Assembly (NCBI GenBank): GCA_965228785.1
Contig: CBDDIF010000001.1
Coordinates: forward strand, 2,542,001-2,606,000
Direction: 5' to 3'
Origin: Hoeflea_A sp965228785
GTDB taxonomy: Bacteria; Pseudomonadota; Alphaproteobacteria; Rhizobiales; Rhizobiaceae
DNA length: 64,000 nt
This document shows positions 54,018 to 63,709 of this stretch, one piece after another. The notes beneath the pieces were generated by a model. The model saw nothing but the letters and a program-made list of their open reading frames with translations. It did not search any database and was not told the DNA's origin. Both the position numbers and the translations under genes were made by a program. Numbering within the stretch: the stretch's first letter is position 1; every line of letters begins with the position of its first letter.

Positions 54018-54920
54018 ATGAGCTATCAACTCCCGCCTGTGACCTGGCTGCGCGCTTTTGAGGCGGCAGCCCGTCACTGCAGCTTCGCGGCCGCCGCCAA
54101 CGAGCTGAACATGACGTCCGCGGCGATCAGTCACCAGATCCGATCGCTTGAAAAGCGTCTTGGGTTCGGCCTGTTCGAACGGCTGCCGCGCGGTGTGCGG
54201 CTGACGGAAATGGGGGCGGCCTACCTTCCGGCCGTGCGCCGTGCCTTCGAGGATCTGTCGATCGCGACGACCGGTATTTTTGGATCACTGGGCGAAAAGA
54301 CGCTGCGCATTCGGTTGCCAATCTCCTACGCGATGCTGGTTCTGACGCCGCAATTGCCGTCTTTCAAACTTGATTACCCCGGAATCGAGCTGCAGCTCTG
54401 CACCACCGTGTGGGGCGACGGTCTGAACCAGGAGGCGGTCGACATCGATATCCGTTATGGCGATGGCCGTTGGGCAGATCTGCAGGGCTCTGCGGTCGCG
54501 CCGGCGCAAATTGCCAGCGAGCGTTCCATCCTCGTCTGCAGTCCGGACTATGCAAAGGAACTCGGACCCAACCCGACCCTTGATCAACTGGCACAAGGGC
54601 GGATCGTTCAGATCATGGGATGTGAGGGCCTCTGGCATGACCTGTTGCGGCAGGAGGGTGTGGACGTGTCAGTCCAACCGGCCGGGGTCAAATCCGACAC
54701 TTCGCTGGTGGCATTGGAATATGCAGCAGCAGGACACGGTGCTGTCCTCGTGCTTGATGCCTTTGCGGCTCCTTATCTGCAGTCCGGTCGTCTCGTTCAG
54801 CCAATCGCGACCTCTCTGCAAACCCGTCAGTCGCACTACCTCGTCCGAAGTCCCGAGAGCCAACATAAAGCAGAGGTGCTTCTGTTCTGTGACTGGTTGA
54901 GCGCTCGGTCTGGCGATTGA
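54018..54920 (+). CDS. LysR-family regulator (GcvA type)
   Basis: A 300-residue LysR regulator. The helix-turn-helix is WLRAFEAAARHCSFAAAANE, then NMTSAAISHQIRSLEKRLGF. RLPRGVRLTEMGAAYLPAVR completes the N-terminal part. The effector domain follows, with YAAAGHGAVLVLDAFAAPYL near the end. GGAGG lies five bases before the ATG at 54018. It probably controls the divergent GMC and enolase-superfamily genes and perhaps the dehydrogenase gene that follows it. Confidence 0.9.
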   Translation: MSYQLPPVTWLRAFEAAARHCSFAAAANELNMTSAAISHQIRSLEKRLGFGLFERLPRGVRLTEMGAAYLPAVRRAFEDLSIATTGIFGSLGEKTLRIRLPISYAMLVLTPQLPSFKLDYPGIELQLCTTVWGDGLNQEAVDIDIRYGDGRWADLQGSAVAPAQIASERSILVCSPDYAKELGPNPTLDQLAQGRIVQIMGCEGLWHDLLRQEGVDVSVQPAGVKSDTSLVALEYAAAGHGAVLVLDAFAAPYLQSGRLVQPIATSLQTRQSHYLVRSPESQHKAEVLLFCDWLSARSGD

Positions 54921-55020
54921 CGCGACCGCGTATCGAGGTGGTTGAGATGACGGCCAAAATCGGTCAAGTATGAACAATTCGGCCATCGGCGGCCGGCATA
55001 CCGAACGGCGGGAGGAAACT

Positions 55021-56817
55021 GTGCCCAATATCCTTCGAAGCGACGATATCGCCTTTCTTCTTTATGAGGTCTTCGATCTTGAGGGCTTGTCGGCGATGCC
55101 GCGATTTACCTCGGCAGAAAGGGATGTGGCGGATGCCATCCTCGCAAGTGTCGAGAAGATCGCCGAGGAACGCTATCAGCCGCATGCTCAGAAGCTCGAC
55201 GCCCAGGAGCCGGAATTTGACGGTGAACGGGTTCATATCATTCCCGAGGTCAAGGAGGCGCTCGACGCGTTCTGCGAAGCCGGATTGATGGGAGCACCGT
55301 TTGATAGCGATTATGGCGGCCTGCAACTGCCCTATCTTCTGCAGACCGCGATTTCGGCATGGTTTTCAGCCGCCAACTGGGGCACGAGCGGTTACACCGG
55401 CCTGACGATTGCGGCCGGCAACTTGCTGGCCGAACACGGCAGCGAGGAACAGAAGGAACGCTATCTCAAGCCGATGGTCGAGGGCCGTTACTTCGGCACC
55501 ATGGCACTTTCCGAGCCGCATGCCGGATCGTCGGTCGGCGATATCCGCACCCGTGCCGAACCTCAAGCGGACGGTTCGTACCGGCTGTTCGGCAACAAGA
55601 TGTGGATCTCCGGCGCCGACCACGAAATGTCGGAAAACATCGTCAATCTCGTCCTGGCCAAGGTGCCCGGTGGGCCGCCCGGCGTCAAAGGCATCTCTTT
55701 GTTTATCGTGCCCCGGTACCTGATCAATGAGGATGGTAGTTCAGGGGCGCGCAACGATATCCGGCTTGCCGGCCTCAATCACAAGATGGGTTGCCGCGGT
55801 ACGGTCAATTGCGTTCTGAACTTTGGCGAGCGGGAAGGGGCCGTCGGCTATCTTGTCGGGCGTGAGAATGAGGGCCTTGCCTGCATGTTCTCCATGATGA
55901 ATGAAATGCGTGTCGGCGTTGGCCTGAGTGCAGCTGCGCTCGCTGCAACAGGTTACCTGCATGCCCTCGACTATGCGCAAGATCGCACGCAGGGCCGCAA
56001 GCTGGACAACCGTGACCCAGCCACGCCGATGGTTCCCATTATCGAGCACGCCGACGTCAAGCGCATGCTGATGCAGCAGAAGGCCTTTGCGGAGGGTGCC
56101 CTTGCTCTTTGCTTCTATGCCGCGCGGCTGATTGACGAGAAGGCGGGTGGAGATGAGGCGATGGCGGAGAAGGCAGAGTTTCTGCTCGACATTTTGACGC
56201 CCATCGCCAAGTCATGGCCCTCGGAGTTCGGATTGCGCGCCAACGAGACGGCCATTCAGGTGTTTGGAGGCGCCGGCTACACCCGTGACTATCCAGTGGA
56301 GCGCTTCTATCGGGACAACCGGCTCAACCACATCCACGAGGGGACTCGCGGTATCCAGGGGCTCGACCTTCTCGGCCGCAAGGTTCCGATGCGCGACGGT
56401 GCCTCGTACAAGGCCCTGATGGCGGAGATCGCTTCAACAGCCGAGGTGGCGACCCGTTACCCTGAACTTGCTGAATTTTCCGAGGCTCTTCTGTCAGCGG
56501 CATCGCGAGCGACCGATACCACCATCGCCATGGGAGCCAAGGCCGAGCAATTGGGTCGCGAAGCCTATCTCGCCAACGCCACCATCTATCTGGACATGCT
56601 CGGGCATGTTGTTGTGGCGTGGATCTGGCTGCGACAGGCTATAGTGGCGCAGGAAGCGCTTTCGAATGCGTCAGGATCACAGCGCGCCTTTTACGAGGGA
56701 AAGATTGCTGCCTGCCGTTACTTCTATCGCTACGAGTTGCCGCAGACGGAAACCCAGTGTCAGCTCCTTGTGGCCATGGATACGACGTGCCTTGATGCCG
56801 TCGCTGAAGCGTTCTGA
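55021..56817 (+). CDS. Acyl-CoA dehydrogenase (DmdC-like, with extended C-terminus)
   Basis: A 598-residue FAD acyl-CoA dehydrogenase. The GTMALSEPHAGSSVGDIRTR and YRLFGNKMWISGADHEMSEN motifs form the flavin and substrate sites. EMRVGVGLSAAALAATGYLH, QVFGGAGYTRDYPVERFYRD and IHEGTRGIQGLDLLGRKV complete the core. A C-terminal helical domain (about 120 residues) makes it longer than typical 380-residue enzymes, as in the 3-methylmercaptopropionyl-CoA dehydrogenase DmdC. The exact substrate is not proven. The GTG at 55021 has GGGAGG five bases upstream and is preferred to an open frame from 54970. Confidence 0.9.
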   Translation: MPNILRSDDIAFLLYEVFDLEGLSAMPRFTSAERDVADAILASVEKIAEERYQPHAQKLDAQEPEFDGERVHIIPEVKEALDAFCEAGLMGAPFDSDYGGLQLPYLLQTAISAWFSAANWGTSGYTGLTIAAGNLLAEHGSEEQKERYLKPMVEGRYFGTMALSEPHAGSSVGDIRTRAEPQADGSYRLFGNKMWISGADHEMSENIVNLVLAKVPGGPPGVKGISLFIVPRYLINEDGSSGARNDIRLAGLNHKMGCRGTVNCVLNFGEREGAVGYLVGRENEGLACMFSMMNEMRVGVGLSAAALAATGYLHALDYAQDRTQGRKLDNRDPATPMVPIIEHADVKRMLMQQKAFAEGALALCFYAARLIDEKAGGDEAMAEKAEFLLDILTPIAKSWPSEFGLRANETAIQVFGGAGYTRDYPVERFYRDNRLNHIHEGTRGIQGLDLLGRKVPMRDGASYKALMAEIASTAEVATRYPELAEFSEALLSAASRATDTTIAMGAKAEQLGREAYLANATIYLDMLGHVVVAWIWLRQAIVAQEALSNASGSQRAFYEGKIAACRYFYRYELPQTETQCQLLVAMDTTCLDAVAEAF

Positions 56818-56854
56818 CCATCACAGTGGTAGCGGCTCTCGTACCGGCTGAGCC

Positions 56855-57397
56855 TCACCTGCGCGCGAGCACGCCTGCAATCGTCTTGAGGCAGATTTCG
56901 ATATCGAGTGCCAAGGACTGCCGATCGATATATTCGCGGTCGGCACGCGCCAGCGCGCGAGGGCGAGACATGTCGATACCACGGATCTGGGCAAGGCCGG
57001 TTATTCCCGGACGCACGGCGAAGACGCCCGCCTTGTCGCGTTCGGCAATGACATCCAACTGACCTGGCAAACAGGGGCGAGGGCCGACCAGGCTCATGTC
57101 ACCCATCAGAATGTTGAGCAACTGCGGCAGTTCATCCAGTTTGAAGCGGCGTATGAAATGTCCGGTTCCCGTCGTCGCATCTGTTGCCACTTCGTGCGTG
57201 CCAAGATCCGGTGTTCCGGCGTGCATTGAACGCAGCTTCCAGATGGTAAAGTGCTGACCTTTGCGGCCGACACGGGTTTGGCTGAAAAACGGATTTCCGG
57301 GTGTTTCGAGTCGAATGAGCAACGCGAGCACCAATACGACGGGTGCCACCGGCACCAGCAACAACCCGGAGAGGGCGATATCAAGCAGCCTTTTCAC
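56855..57397 (-). CDS. Sugar transferase (polyprenol-phosphate phosphoglycosyltransferase)
   Basis: A 180-residue monotopic phosphoglycosyltransferase, the priming enzyme that loads the first sugar-phosphate on an undecaprenyl carrier. It has one re-entrant hydrophobic segment (ALSGLLLVPVAPVVLVLALL), the catalytic FKLDELPQLLNILMGDMSLV (Asp-Glu dyad) and VGPRPCLPGQ. Its length fits the short PglC/WcaJ-core form. The GTG at 57397, which overlaps the glycosyltransferase stop by 17 bases, fits the family start; an upstream open frame to 57565 is rejected. Confidence 0.9.
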   Translation of the reverse strand: MKRLLDIALSGLLLVPVAPVVLVLALLIRLETPGNPFFSQTRVGRKGQHFTIWKLRSMHAGTPDLGTHEVATDATTGTGHFIRRFKLDELPQLLNILMGDMSLVGPRPCLPGQLDVIAERDKAGVFAVRPGITGLAQIRGIDMSRPRALARADREYIDRQSLALDIEICLKTIAGVLARR

Positions 57398-58502
57398 GAA
57401 TGACCTGCTGATAGAGCGCGTGGTAGCGCTGACCCATTCGTTGGGAGTGGAGCTCGTCCTGGAAGTGCTGCCGGGCCGCTTCACCCAATCGCGCCACCAG
57501 TTCCGGGTCGTCGTTGAGCGATCGCATGGCTGCTGCCAAACGGTCGGGGTCATTTGGTGGCACAACGAGGCCGGTGATGCCGTCCCGATTGACGAAACTG
57601 GTACCGGTGCCGATCTCGCAACTTATCATCGGCTTGCCGGTCATGGCGGCCTCCGCCAATGAAAGGCCGAAGGCTTCCGAACGCTTGTTGGATGGCAGGA
57701 CCAGCGCGGTGCACAACTGCATGAGCGCCATTTTGTCGACGTCATCGATCGCGCCGACGAAGTGGACATTCTCGAGCCCCAACTCGTCCTTGCGCGCCTT
57801 GTATTCCGCTTCCCGTTTGCCGGCTCCGGCAATGACCACCGGTTTGTGCAGATCACGGGCGGCGTCCAGGAGAGTGTGCACACCCTTGTAATGGCGCAGC
57901 ACCCCTACGAAGAAAAAGAAGTCGCTGCCGAAGCGTTGATGCCACTTCTCCAGCGTATTCGCCGTTGGTACCGGATAGGAAGAAGGATCCAGACCGAGAG
58001 GGATGATATCCGTCTTATCTGTGTAACGCTTTAGCACTGGGCTTGAGCTAACGTAGTTGTCCGACGTTGCAACAATCCGATCGACGCTGGACAGGAAGCG
58101 GTGGCGTAACGGGCCATAGAGCGATTCCACCATGGCATTGCCCAGCGCGTCGGAGTGATAGGTGACGACTGTTGGCTTTTCCGGGCGACCGAGCAGATGG
58201 GCGAGATCCATGAACGGCCATGGAAAGTGCAGGTGCACGACATCCGCTTCGTCCGCCAGGCACTTGTATTGCCGATACGCGTCGAGTGAAAAATCGGTTG
58301 AGAGGATTTCGAAACTGCGTTTGGCCTTGTGCAGGGATTGTCCGTTGAATTCCGGTCGCGTGTTTTCGCCGTTATCGTTGATCGAGAGCACGTGATGCTC
58401 GGCACCGAGTTCCCCGGTGCTGCGCGCGACGGCGTCGATAACCCGTTCGGCGCCGCCGAACGTCTCGGGCCAGTAGGTCTTGAAGAAATGAAGGACGCGC
58501 AT
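57381..58502 (-). CDS. GT4 glycosyltransferase
   Basis: A 373-residue GT-B glycosyltransferase. The N-terminal half starts MRVLHFFKTYWPETFGGAER with the acceptor-side loop. The C-terminal donor half has FFFVGVLRHYKGVHTLLDAA and the EAFGLSLAEAAMTGKPMISC motif, whose two Glu residues bind the nucleotide sugar. It would add a sugar to the lipid-linked oligosaccharide. It lies between manC and the priming transferase in one minus-strand operon. Confidence 0.9.
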   Translation of the reverse strand: MRVLHFFKTYWPETFGGAERVIDAVARSTGELGAEHHVLSINDNGENTRPEFNGQSLHKAKRSFEILSTDFSLDAYRQYKCLADEADVVHLHFPWPFMDLAHLLGRPEKPTVVTYHSDALGNAMVESLYGPLRHRFLSSVDRIVATSDNYVSSSPVLKRYTDKTDIIPLGLDPSSYPVPTANTLEKWHQRFGSDFFFFVGVLRHYKGVHTLLDAARDLHKPVVIAGAGKREAEYKARKDELGLENVHFVGAIDDVDKMALMQLCTALVLPSNKRSEAFGLSLAEAAMTGKPMISCEIGTGTSFVNRDGITGLVVPPNDPDRLAAAMRSLNDDPELVARLGEAARQHFQDELHSQRMGQRYHALYQQVIREKAA

Positions 58503-58582
58503 GCAACGGTTCTCGCGAAATCGCCGCCTTGTCGCATGTCTTCAGCGGGCAGGCAATCTTCCAGATCGGTTCCTTTTGACGA

Positions 58583-59998
58583 TCAGGAACGGCCGTAAAT
58601 GTCCTCGTACCGGACGATGTCGTCTTCTCCGAGATAGCTGCCGGTTTGCACTTCGATCAGCGTCATCGGCTCGTCGCCGCGGTTTTCCATGCGATGGATC
58701 TTGCCGCATTCAATGTAGGTCGACTCGTTCGGATGGAGGACGAGATCATCGTCGCCGTTGACGATGTGGGCGACGCCCTGCACGACCGTCCAGTGTTCTG
58801 AGCGGTGATTGTGGGATTGCAGGCTGAGGCAGCCGCCGGGTTTGACCTCGATGCGTTTGACCTTGTAGCCGACACCTTCGTCGAGAATAGTATAGGAGCC
58901 CCATGGGCGATAGCCGGTCGGGAAGCTGGCATGGGCTTCATGGCCGTTATCGCGCAGTTGCTCGTAGAGCGCCTTGACTTCTTGTGCCTTGTCCTTGCTG
59001 ACAACCAGAGTGGCATCTCGCGTGTCGACGACCGCAATTCCCTCTACGCCGACCAGCCCGATCAAGCGACCTTCGGCGCTGACGAAACAATTCCTGGAAT
59101 CGACCAGGGCGGCGTCGCCAATGACAGCATTGCCATTTTCGTCGGCCGCAAAGTTGTCCGAAAGGGACGACCAGGTTCCGACATCATCCCAGCCGATATC
59201 GGAACGCACGACGGATAGGTTGTCGACCTTTTCCATCACCGCATAGTCGATGGAGATCTTTGGCACGTCCTTGAACGTATCGGCGTTCAGCGTGATCTCT
59301 CGGTAGCCTGCCTCGATGTCCTGCCGATCGCTCTTTTCGAGGCTGGTGCGGCTGCCATCAAGAATCTGCGGGCAAACGGACTGCATCGCGTCGATCATGG
59401 TGCCTGCGGCAAAGCAGAACATGCCGGAGTTCCACAAAAACCGGCCCGACTCCAGATATTGTTGAGCGGTCGGGGCGTTCGGCTTTTCAACAAAGCGGAC
59501 TGCCTGCTCGCCGTCCACTTCGATATAGCCGTAGCCAGTTTCCGGCCGGTCCGGCTCGATCCCGAAAGTGACTATTCTGCCATCTGCAGCGCGCGCAGCG
59601 GCAGCCTCGACGACGTTGCGGAATTGATCGAGCTTGCGAATGAGGTGATCGGCCGCCAGAAAGAGCACGATAGCATCACGCCCGAACGTCTCTGCGACAT
59701 AGAGCGCGGCAACGGCTGTCGCCGCTGCGGTGTCCCGGCCCATTGGCTCCAGCAGCAGGTGGTTGGTGACCGAACCGATATCGCATTTGTCGTATTCGGC
59801 GACGGTTTTGAAGGACGAATCGCGCGCTGTGATCGTGACAATGTCGGTTATTTCGCCCACCGACGCAGCTCGAAGATAGGTACCCTGCAACAGGCTCTTG
59901 CCATCCTGCATTGGCAAAAACGGTTTGGGGTGGGACACGCGCGAGGCTGGCCACAGGCGTGAACCAACGCCGCCGCTGACGATCACAGGTACGATCAT
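58583..59998 (-). CDS. manC: Mannose-1-phosphate guanylyltransferase / mannose-6-phosphate isomerase
   Basis: A 471-residue bifunctional enzyme giving GDP-mannose. The N-terminal nucleotidyltransferase has VIVSGGVGSRLWPASRVSHP and the VRFVEKPNAPTAQQYLESG site. The C-terminal cupin holds the isomerase part, with YRPWGSYTILDEG and LQSHNHRSEHWTVVQGVAHI, whose His residues bind metal. The ATG at 59998 is the conventional start; the frame is open 15 codons further. It supplies GDP-mannose for the polysaccharide made by the neighbouring enzymes. Confidence 0.93.
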   Translation of the reverse strand: MIVPVIVSGGVGSRLWPASRVSHPKPFLPMQDGKSLLQGTYLRAASVGEITDIVTITARDSSFKTVAEYDKCDIGSVTNHLLLEPMGRDTAAATAVAALYVAETFGRDAIVLFLAADHLIRKLDQFRNVVEAAAARAADGRIVTFGIEPDRPETGYGYIEVDGEQAVRFVEKPNAPTAQQYLESGRFLWNSGMFCFAAGTMIDAMQSVCPQILDGSRTSLEKSDRQDIEAGYREITLNADTFKDVPKISIDYAVMEKVDNLSVVRSDIGWDDVGTWSSLSDNFAADENGNAVIGDAALVDSRNCFVSAEGRLIGLVGVEGIAVVDTRDATLVVSKDKAQEVKALYEQLRDNGHEAHASFPTGYRPWGSYTILDEGVGYKVKRIEVKPGGCLSLQSHNHRSEHWTVVQGVAHIVNGDDDLVLHPNESTYIECGKIHRMENRGDEPMTLIEVQTGSYLGEDDIVRYEDIYGRS

Positions 59999-60108
59999 GG
60001 CAGTACTTTCATTGTCGAGGGCGGGCTTTCGCGCCGCGCGCAATCGTTTGAGGCACTATATGCCGCAATCCATAATAATTTCGAAATGAAGGGTGTTGGC
60101 GAGGGGCT

Positions 60109-62124
60109 TCAAGTGTTCTTCGAGCGCAATGATCGCTGTTGCTCGATATCGACGATTTCGGCCCCGCGCGCACGATCAAGCCCACCGTTGGCGTCGTAGC
60201 CCTCGACCACATCCTGAAGAGTCAGACGCAGCATGGTCGTGTCTTCCTGGTCCAGTTGCGCCTCCAGGCGAGCCAAGAGCTCTTGGATCTTGCCGGAACT
60301 GGCTGGATTGCGTTCGTCGGCCTGCATGATCTTCGGATGCTCGGTGCCGACGACGGAATTGGTGATCAGTAGCTCTTCGTAGAGCTTTTCACCGGGACGC
60401 AGCCCGCGAAACTCGATTTCGATATCACCATCGGGGTTTTCGGAATTACGCACCGTCTTGCCGCTCAGCTGCACCATCAATTCCGCCAGGTCACGGATCT
60501 TGATAGGCTCGCCCATTTCCAGAACGAAGACCTCGCCGCCGTCTGCCATTGCACCGGCCTGGATCACCAACTGAGCGGCTTCCTGGATTGTCATGAAATA
60601 GCGCGTGACTTCCTCGTGAGTCACAGTGACCGGTCCGCCATTTTGGATCTGTTCCTTGAACAGGTGGATAACCGAGCCCGAGGAGCCGAGGACATTACCG
60701 AAGCGGACGATGGAGAAAACGGTATTGGCGGTCGTGGTTTGAATATTCTGGATCACCTGTTCGGCAAGCCGCTTCGACGCCCCCATGACGTTAGACGGCC
60801 GCACGGCCTTGTCTGTCGAGATCAGCGTGAATCGTTCAACACCTGCTCTGGCGGCTTCCTCGGCAACGATCAGAGTTCCGAATACGTTGTTCTTGACGCC
60901 TTGGGATGGGTTGTGTTCGACGATCGGGACATGTTTGTAGGCCGCTGCGTGGTAAACACTGTCGATCGAGTGTCGTGCCAGCAGTGTACGCACTCTGTTG
61001 CGGTCCATGACACTGCCCAGCGCATAGACAATATCAACCGAACGGCTGGAAGCGATTTTTCCGATTTGCTTTTCGATGTTGTAGAGAGCCAATTCACTGA
61101 CCTCGAGCAGAACGAGTTTCTCCGGTTCGGCTGTCAGGATCTGGTGGCACAGTTCAGAGCCAATCGATCCGCCGGCGCCGGTGACAAGAATTCGGCGTCC
61201 CTTGATAGCATCGTAGAACAGCTGAGGAATGGGATCGACCGCGTTGCGGCCGAGCAGGTCGTCAATGCGTATTTCCTTGAGCTGCTGCAGATCGGCTTTG
61301 CCGCGCAACAGGTCGTGCAGCGGTGGAATGGTCTGCATTTCCAGTTTGTGCGGCGCCAGTCGCGCCACGATCGCGCGGCGCTGTGATGGTGTCGCGCCGG
61401 CAATGGCGAACAATACGCGCTGAACGCCGTACTTGTTTTTGATTTTGCCGACGTTGTCCGGGCTGTACACCCGGCAGCCAAGGATCAGGCTGCCCTGGAG
61501 CGCCGGATTGTCGTCGATAAAGCCGACCAGGCGGTAGTACGGGCTGGTCTGGATGGTCGCCGCCAATTGAGTTCCGGCAGCACCGGCACCGTAGATCAGA
61601 ATGTTTTCCCGCAGATTCGGATCGCCTACCACGCCTCGGTAGTAGGCACGGGCCAGCATCCGCAGAGATCCGATTGAAACGAAGAGCAGGACGCCGAAAA
61701 TCGGCGGCGCCGATCGCGGAATATGGAACCCGCTGTCCATATAGGACGCTGCGGCGACAAACAGCGCAAGGGTCACCGCACCGCCGGCGATGATCGTCAT
61801 TGTCCGGCTTTCCATCGCCCGGATCAGAATGTCGTAGAGACCGAGCAGGCGGTAGATGCCCACACCGACAACGGGGAGGGCGACCCATAACCAGGAAATG
61901 GCGGCCCGGTGGGGAAAGTCGAACTGACCGTAGCGCAGGGCGATGGCGAGATAGAGACACGCGACCATGGCCGCGCCGTCGGCGATCATCGAGACCGCCC
62001 GCTTCCTGTCGCGGCTAAGATCCAATATTGCCCTGTGTAGCGGACGTTCTGAGGCGTCCTTGTCCACCGGTGCCTTGCGCATCGGCTGTTTGTCCCGTTT
62101 ACTCTCACCCACTATCCGGCCCAT
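60109..62124 (-). CDS. Membrane NDP-sugar 4,6-dehydratase (WbpM/CapD/FlaA1-type)
   Basis: A 671-residue protein with about four N-terminal membrane helices (MIADGAAMVACLYLAIALRY onward) and a CoA-binding-like domain (LIYGAGAAGTQLAATIQ). A C-terminal SDR domain follows. Key motifs are ILVTGAGGSIGSELCHQILT, AAYKHVPIVEHNPSQGVKNN and ISTDKAVRPSNVMGASKRLA, where Met replaces the usual catalytic Tyr, as in WbpM-type large dehydratases. It likely makes a 4-keto-6-deoxy UDP-sugar for surface polysaccharide. Confidence 0.92.
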   Translation of the reverse strand: MGRIVGESKRDKQPMRKAPVDKDASERPLHRAILDLSRDRKRAVSMIADGAAMVACLYLAIALRYGQFDFPHRAAISWLWVALPVVGVGIYRLLGLYDILIRAMESRTMTIIAGGAVTLALFVAAASYMDSGFHIPRSAPPIFGVLLFVSIGSLRMLARAYYRGVVGDPNLRENILIYGAGAAGTQLAATIQTSPYYRLVGFIDDNPALQGSLILGCRVYSPDNVGKIKNKYGVQRVLFAIAGATPSQRRAIVARLAPHKLEMQTIPPLHDLLRGKADLQQLKEIRIDDLLGRNAVDPIPQLFYDAIKGRRILVTGAGGSIGSELCHQILTAEPEKLVLLEVSELALYNIEKQIGKIASSRSVDIVYALGSVMDRNRVRTLLARHSIDSVYHAAAYKHVPIVEHNPSQGVKNNVFGTLIVAEEAARAGVERFTLISTDKAVRPSNVMGASKRLAEQVIQNIQTTTANTVFSIVRFGNVLGSSGSVIHLFKEQIQNGGPVTVTHEEVTRYFMTIQEAAQLVIQAGAMADGGEVFVLEMGEPIKIRDLAELMVQLSGKTVRNSENPDGDIEIEFRGLRPGEKLYEELLITNSVVGTEHPKIMQADERNPASSGKIQELLARLEAQLDQEDTTMLRLTLQDVVEGYDANGGLDRARGAEIVDIEQQRSLRSKNT

Positions 62125-62350
62125 GATTACACTACTCTACTTCATCGGCTGGCCCCTGCACTGGTATAGCACCAGCCCATTGCCAACAACACCTCAAATA
62201 TGTGCGCCTGTCCCCAAGACAGAGCTTTGATGTGGATCGCGGCCATTTTGCGGCCAAATTGGGAATGTCACAGGTCTGAAATCTAAATTGAATTCGCCTA
62301 TGAGGCGAAATGTAAAAAAGGACATTGCTATTTAAGGCTGTATCAGCCGG

Positions 62351-63514
62351 TTAAACTCCGGAGAGAAAGGGCTTCAGACGTAAACCGATCAAACTGCCCA
62401 GAAATCCGAAGACCAGCCATCCCCAACCGTGCAGGCTCCCCGAGATGATGCCGCCGAGGTAAGCGCCGATGTTGCAGCCATAGGCCAGCCGTGCCCCGTA
62501 ACCCATCAAAAGACCGCCCGCGAGAGCCAGTATCAGGTCGCGCGGCTGCAACCGCAGGGTCGGCGCAAACAAGCCCGCTAGCGAAGCTGCAGCAAGCGCA
62601 CCAACAACAATGCCGAAATTCATAACCGATGTAGCGTCAGCAAAGACGGACCTTTCAAGCAGTCCGGTGCGTCCGGACCAATAGGTCCATTGGGCAACGT
62701 CCCATCCGAGACCGTCTGCTATCTTCGCGCCCCATAGCGCGAATGCCGAAGTGATCCCCCAGGGTCGTGAGAGGGTCAGAAGAGTTGCGATTCCGACAAC
62801 GGCGATTGCAATGGCGCCCCAGTGCTTTTTCCATGGGCCGCGCAAAATCCCCGCGTTGAGCGGTGCCTCCTCCAGAAAACCATAGCGTCGGCGCTCGCGA
62901 TGGATGCTGAAGGCGGCGATGGCACCGAGCACCAGCGCCGTCAGCGCGAACGCGGCAACGGCCCCGAACGCGTCGACCAGGGAATAGGCGGGCAGATCGG
63001 GAAGCGACCACCAGAACGGCATGTGGGCGGTTGCGATGACCGATCCGGCTATGAAACCCGACAGAGTCACCAGCATGCGTGTATTTCCACCGCCGGCGGT
63101 GAACAGCGTCCCGGAAGCGCACCCACCCCCGAATTGCATGCCAACCCCGAAGATCAGGGCACCGAGTGCAGCCGAAATCCCGAAAGGCGCGACCGCGCCA
63201 TAGATCGGCCTTCCGAATGCTTCCCCGGCTTCCAGCAGGGGAAAGCTGATGGCGCTCGTCAACAGGATCAACAGGAACTGTGCACGCAGTCCGGCACCGC
63301 GGCCGTCAAGGGCGAAGTGTCTCCAGGCAGCGGTAAAACCGAAAGACGCGTGGTAAAGCGACACGCCGGCGAACAGACCGATGACGGAAGCGATCGCCAG
63401 GTTCGTCGCGCCATGGAAATAGGCGAGGCTGATCAGCGCGATTGCGGCCGCGAAAGCAGCCATGGTCACCGTAGCCTGTATCGGATTCCGGCGGCTGATT
63501 TCGTTGACTGTCAT
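62351..63514 (-). CDS. YeeE/YedE-family sulfur transporter
   Basis: A 387-residue membrane protein with around nine hydrophobic segments. Two conserved Cys regions, GGGCASGTLFTAGGGNTRM and YGCNIGAYLGGIISGSLHGW, are those of the YeeE/YedE family, where they take part in thiosulfate or other sulfur uptake. The protein ends LKPFLSGV. I chose the ATG at 63514; an open frame reaches 63616 without extra family similarity. It is divergent from glpD. Confidence 0.88.
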   Translation of the reverse strand: MTVNEISRRNPIQATVTMAAFAAAIALISLAYFHGATNLAIASVIGLFAGVSLYHASFGFTAAWRHFALDGRGAGLRAQFLLILLTSAISFPLLEAGEAFGRPIYGAVAPFGISAALGALIFGVGMQFGGGCASGTLFTAGGGNTRMLVTLSGFIAGSVIATAHMPFWWSLPDLPAYSLVDAFGAVAAFALTALVLGAIAAFSIHRERRRYGFLEEAPLNAGILRGPWKKHWGAIAIAVVGIATLLTLSRPWGITSAFALWGAKIADGLGWDVAQWTYWSGRTGLLERSVFADATSVMNFGIVVGALAAASLAGLFAPTLRLQPRDLILALAGGLLMGYGARLAYGCNIGAYLGGIISGSLHGWGWLVFGFLGSLIGLRLKPFLSGV

Positions 63515-63709
63515 GAGTTCGCGCAGACTTGTGTGAGTGGAACTGCTGTAGCACTTTGCTGAAGACGCCAGCAATTCAAGACGGGACACAAACTCGGCAT
63601 CGGTGGGGCTTTCCAAGCACAGCGACTTTCGTTTGACTTTCGAAATTGTTCATTCTATTTCGTTTGGGTGGGTTGACCGTGTGGTAAGGCTGCGGTTTTC
63701 GAGGCAAAA

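Noticed and set aside
62293..62309. Seven-bp hairpin TTCGCCT/AGGCGAA downstream of the YeeE/YedE-type gene
   Set aside because: In the direction of that gene it lacks a T-run, and the stem is too short to call a terminator with confidence.
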